NCBI GenBank assembly: GCA_910584235.1
Contig: CAJTZD010000011.1
Span: 27,685-91,684, forward strand
From: an uncultured Acetatifactor sp.
GTDB lineage: Bacteria > Bacillota > Clostridia > Lachnospirales > Lachnospiraceae
Length of the DNA stretch: 64,000 nucleotides
Direction of reading: 5' to 3'
The notes beneath the pieces are model-generated. The model worked only from the letters and a program-made list of their open reading frames with translations. It did not search any database and was not told where the DNA came from. The position numbers and the translations under genes were made by a program. Every line of letters starts with the position of its first letter. The first letter of the stretch is position 1. Below are positions 62,290-64,000 of the stretch, in pieces.

Positions 62290-63906
62290 TCAGGCCTTTT
62301 TCAGTTGTTCATAGGTATACGCCGCCTGCAGGATCTTCTTCTCCGCAAAGCAGTCGCCGATCAGCTGCAGGCCGATGGGCAATCCGTTTTTATCCGCGCC
62401 GCAGGGGACGCTGATGGCGGGCAGGCCGGCCAGATTCACGGAAATGGTGTAGATGTCCCCCAGGTACATCTTTAGCGGATCGTCAAGGCTTTCTCCCAGT
62501 TTTGGCGCCGTGGCAGGGGCTACAGGCCCCAAAATGCAGTCATATCTGGCAAATGCTTCGTCAAAGGCCTTTTTGATCATGGCTTTCACCCGCAGGGCTT
62601 TCAGGTAGTAGGCGTCATAATAGCCGGAGCTGAGCACGAAGCTGCCCAGCATGATGCGGCGCTTCACCTCCGGGCCAAAGCCCTGGGAGCGGGTCTTTTT
62701 ATACATCTGGTGCAGTTCCTCCGCGTCCGCCGCACGATACCCGTACTTGATGCCGTCGAAGCGCTCCAGGTTGGAGCTGGCTTCCGCAGCCGCGATGGTA
62801 TAGTAGGCGGGGATGGCGTACTCTGCCAGGCTTAAGTCAAATTCTTCCACCACAGCGCCGTTTTTCCGCAGGAGCTCCGCCGCTGCCAGGACAACTCTTC
62901 GCACTTCCCCGTCAAGTCCCTGGCCGAAGTAGTCTCCGGGGATGCCGATGCGCATGCCTTTTACATCCTTTTTCAGGGCGGATGTGAAATCGATGTCCTT
63001 TCTGCCCAGATAGGTGGAGTCATTTCGGGCGGCCTGCCCTCCTGCTTTCTGTCCTGTTTTCTGCCTGATCCCCTGTCCTGCATTTAGCCCGGAATCCGGG
63101 GAATGGCTCTCTGCCCCGAAAATCTCCTGATTCTGCGGCTTCTCCCCTGCAGCCAGACTCCCCACGTAATTCCCGGTACAACTATCACTCCGTAATCCGT
63201 CCTGAGAGTCCGCCGCCAGTATCTCTAAAATTACCGCGCAGTCCTCCACTGTCCGGCACAGGGGGCCTACCTGATCCAGGGAGGAGCCGTAGGCGATGAG
63301 CCCGAACCGGGACACCGTGCCATAGGTGGGCTTCATGCCCACTACGCCGCAGTGGGAGGCCGGCTGCCTGACAGATCCGCCGGTATCCGAGCCCAGAGCG
63401 AAGAAGCACTCGCGCGCCGCCACAGCCGCCGCGGAACCGCCGGAAGACCCCCCTGGCACATGCTCCCTGCCGCAGGGATTTCGGGTAATTCCGTAAGCCG
63501 AGGTCTCCGTGGTAGAGCCCATGGCGAATTCGTCCATGTTGGTCTTGCCGATGATGACTGCCCCTGCCCGCTCCAGGTTTTGGACTGCCTGGGCCGTGTA
63601 GGTGGGCACGAAATTGCCCAGGATCCGGGAAGCGCAGGTGGTCAGCATGCCCTCTGTGCAAAGATTGTCCTTGACGGCCATGGGGACTCCCGCCAGGGGG
63701 CCCGTAAGTTCTCCTGCCTCTATGCGCCGCTGGGCGCTTTGCGCCCTTTCCAGCGCCTTTTCCTTGTCAATTGTAATATAGCAGTGAAGTTCCTCTTCCG
63801 CCTCCGCTATCCGGCCCAGGACTGCCTCCATGGCCTCCACGGCCGTGGCTTTGCCCGTTCCTATGGCGGCTCCCAATTCCACTGCCGAAAGGGATAATAG
63901 TTCCAT
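62290..63906 (-). CDS. gatA: Asp-tRNA(Asn)/Glu-tRNA(Gln) amidotransferase subunit A
   Basis: 538 residues from MELLSLSAVELGAAIGTGK; GAGGTGG lies just before this ATG, favoured over 63924. Amidase signature catalytic triad: Lys in PMAVKDNLCTEG, Ser in GSDTGGSVRQPA and the nucleophile Ser in PGGSSGGSAAAVAA. It hydrolyses glutamine to feed ammonia to GatB. Usual length is about 485: an extra 50-57 residues (Gln/Gly/Ser/Lys-rich) sit after AADSQDG and before NDSTYLGRKDIDFTSALK. Confidence 0.95.
   Translation of the reverse strand: MELLSLSAVELGAAIGTGKATAVEAMEAVLGRIAEAEEELHCYITIDKEKALERAQSAQRRIEAGELTGPLAGVPMAVKDNLCTEGMLTTCASRILGNFVPTYTAQAVQNLERAGAVIIGKTNMDEFAMGSTTETSAYGITRNPCGREHVPGGSSGGSAAAVAARECFFALGSDTGGSVRQPASHCGVVGMKPTYGTVSRFGLIAYGSSLDQVGPLCRTVEDCAVILEILAADSQDGLRSDSCTGNYVGSLAAGEKPQNQEIFGAESHSPDSGLNAGQGIRQKTGQKAGGQAARNDSTYLGRKDIDFTSALKKDVKGMRIGIPGDYFGQGLDGEVRRVVLAAAELLRKNGAVVEEFDLSLAEYAIPAYYTIAAAEASSNLERFDGIKYGYRAADAEELHQMYKKTRSQGFGPEVKRRIMLGSFVLSSGYYDAYYLKALRVKAMIKKAFDEAFARYDCILGPVAPATAPKLGESLDDPLKMYLGDIYTISVNLAGLPAISVPCGADKNGLPIGLQLIGDCFAEKKILQAAYTYEQLKKA
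63026..63208. repeat. Gln/Gly/Ser-rich insert inside gatA
   Basis: Codons for about 55 low-complexity residues (including GQGIRQKTGQKAGGQAAR) replace a short loop in other GatA proteins. The two flanking blocks (LEILAADSQDG and DIDFTSALKKDVKG) are normally near-adjacent. It parallels the insert in gatB. Confidence 0.65.
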
Positions 63907-63920
63907 AATCCACCTCTTTT

Positions 63921-64000
63921 TCATGCGCGGAGCCCTGTATGCCCCTGCCTTTGCTGTTGCCTTTGCTGTTGCCTTTGCTGTTGCCTTTGCTGTTGCCTTT
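63921..64000 (-). CDS. Possible 3' end of gatC
   Basis: One minus-strand frame from the window edge encodes repeats of RQQQ and ends RQGHTGLRA with a TGA at 63921-63923, overlapping an ATG (63922-63924) in ATGA. gatC normally precedes gatA, so this could be its tail, but the other two frames are also open across the repeat, so it is tentative. Confidence 0.3.
   Translation of the reverse strand, partial: RQQQRQQQRQQQRQQQRQGHTGLRA
63946..64000. repeat. 12-bp tandem repeat, about 4.6 copies, running off the window
   Basis: The unit TGCCTTTGCTGT starts at 63946 and repeats at 63958, 63970, 63982 and 63994 without visible mismatch. It lies just upstream of gatA and continues past the window edge. 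The length divisible by three keeps any reading frame intact. Confidence 0.9.

Noticed and set aside
1..64000. CRISPR arrays, tRNA or rRNA genes
   Set aside because: No repeat-spacer pattern, no cloverleaf with anticodon or rRNA landmark seen on either strand by reading.

Overview
The window looks like a chromosomal segment of a butyrate-forming Firmicute, most probably a member of the Lachnospiraceae. The evidence is a complete acetyl-CoA to butyryl-CoA gene set (thl, crt, hbd, bcd, etfB, etfA), a butyrate kinase/phosphate butyryltransferase pair, the amidotransferase genes gatA/gatB, a class B sortase, strong AGGAGG-type ribosome sites and moderately GC-rich housekeeping genes. I saw no rRNA, tRNA or CRISPR array.

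Layout. 1-8.4 kb is a worn cell-surface and accessory stretch: a lipoprotein cut by the window edge, an SGNH-like membrane protein, a transglutaminase-like protein, a HerA-type (DUF853) ATPase gene that has lost its middle, a sugar-phosphate isomerase/epimerase, sortase B, and an O-antigen-ligase gene fused tail to tail with the 3' end of a PD-(D/E)XK-type gene. A TIGR02452/PARG-like fragment and a Uma2 nuclease follow. 9.2-19.0 kb is an AT-richer island on the minus strand: a WYL regulator, then a dynamin-like GTPase, a small tail-anchored protein, a 1081-residue HerA-type ATPase, a protein with a PD-(D/E)XK-like C-terminus and two small unknown proteins. Several of these genes overlap by ATGA. 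This is my candidate for a new defence or conflict system.

19.3-29.0 kb holds an XRE regulator, a decayed repeat-bearing spacer, a uronate module (GH4 glycosidase, divergent LacI regulator with a clear operator, and uxaC), buk/ptb and a GH95 fucosidase-type enzyme. 29.1-32.9 kb carries sdaAB/sdaAA (serine to pyruvate), a D,D-carboxypeptidase and a cysteine-cluster protein.

33.2-40.2 kb is the butyrate operon on the minus strand, ending in a clear terminator. Together with buk/ptb it can convert acetyl-CoA to butyrate with ATP gain, and Bcd/Etf links it to electron bifurcation. 40.5-57.1 kb contains rarA, a URO-D-family protein, a MalY/PatB lyase followed by a macro-domain protein and a VWA protein, a P-type ATPase, a DUF4132 giant protein, an orphan flagellin and an amidohydrolase. 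57.5-64 kb has guaB, two membrane proteins and gatB/gatA. Both gat proteins carry unusual low-complexity inserts, and the window ends in a 12-bp tandem repeat next to the presumed gatC.

Two related ~107-bp repeat elements with flanking direct repeats sit just upstream of start codons at 32.1 and 38.8 kb, and a 40-bp tandem duplication covers the convergent gene ends at 60.5 kb.
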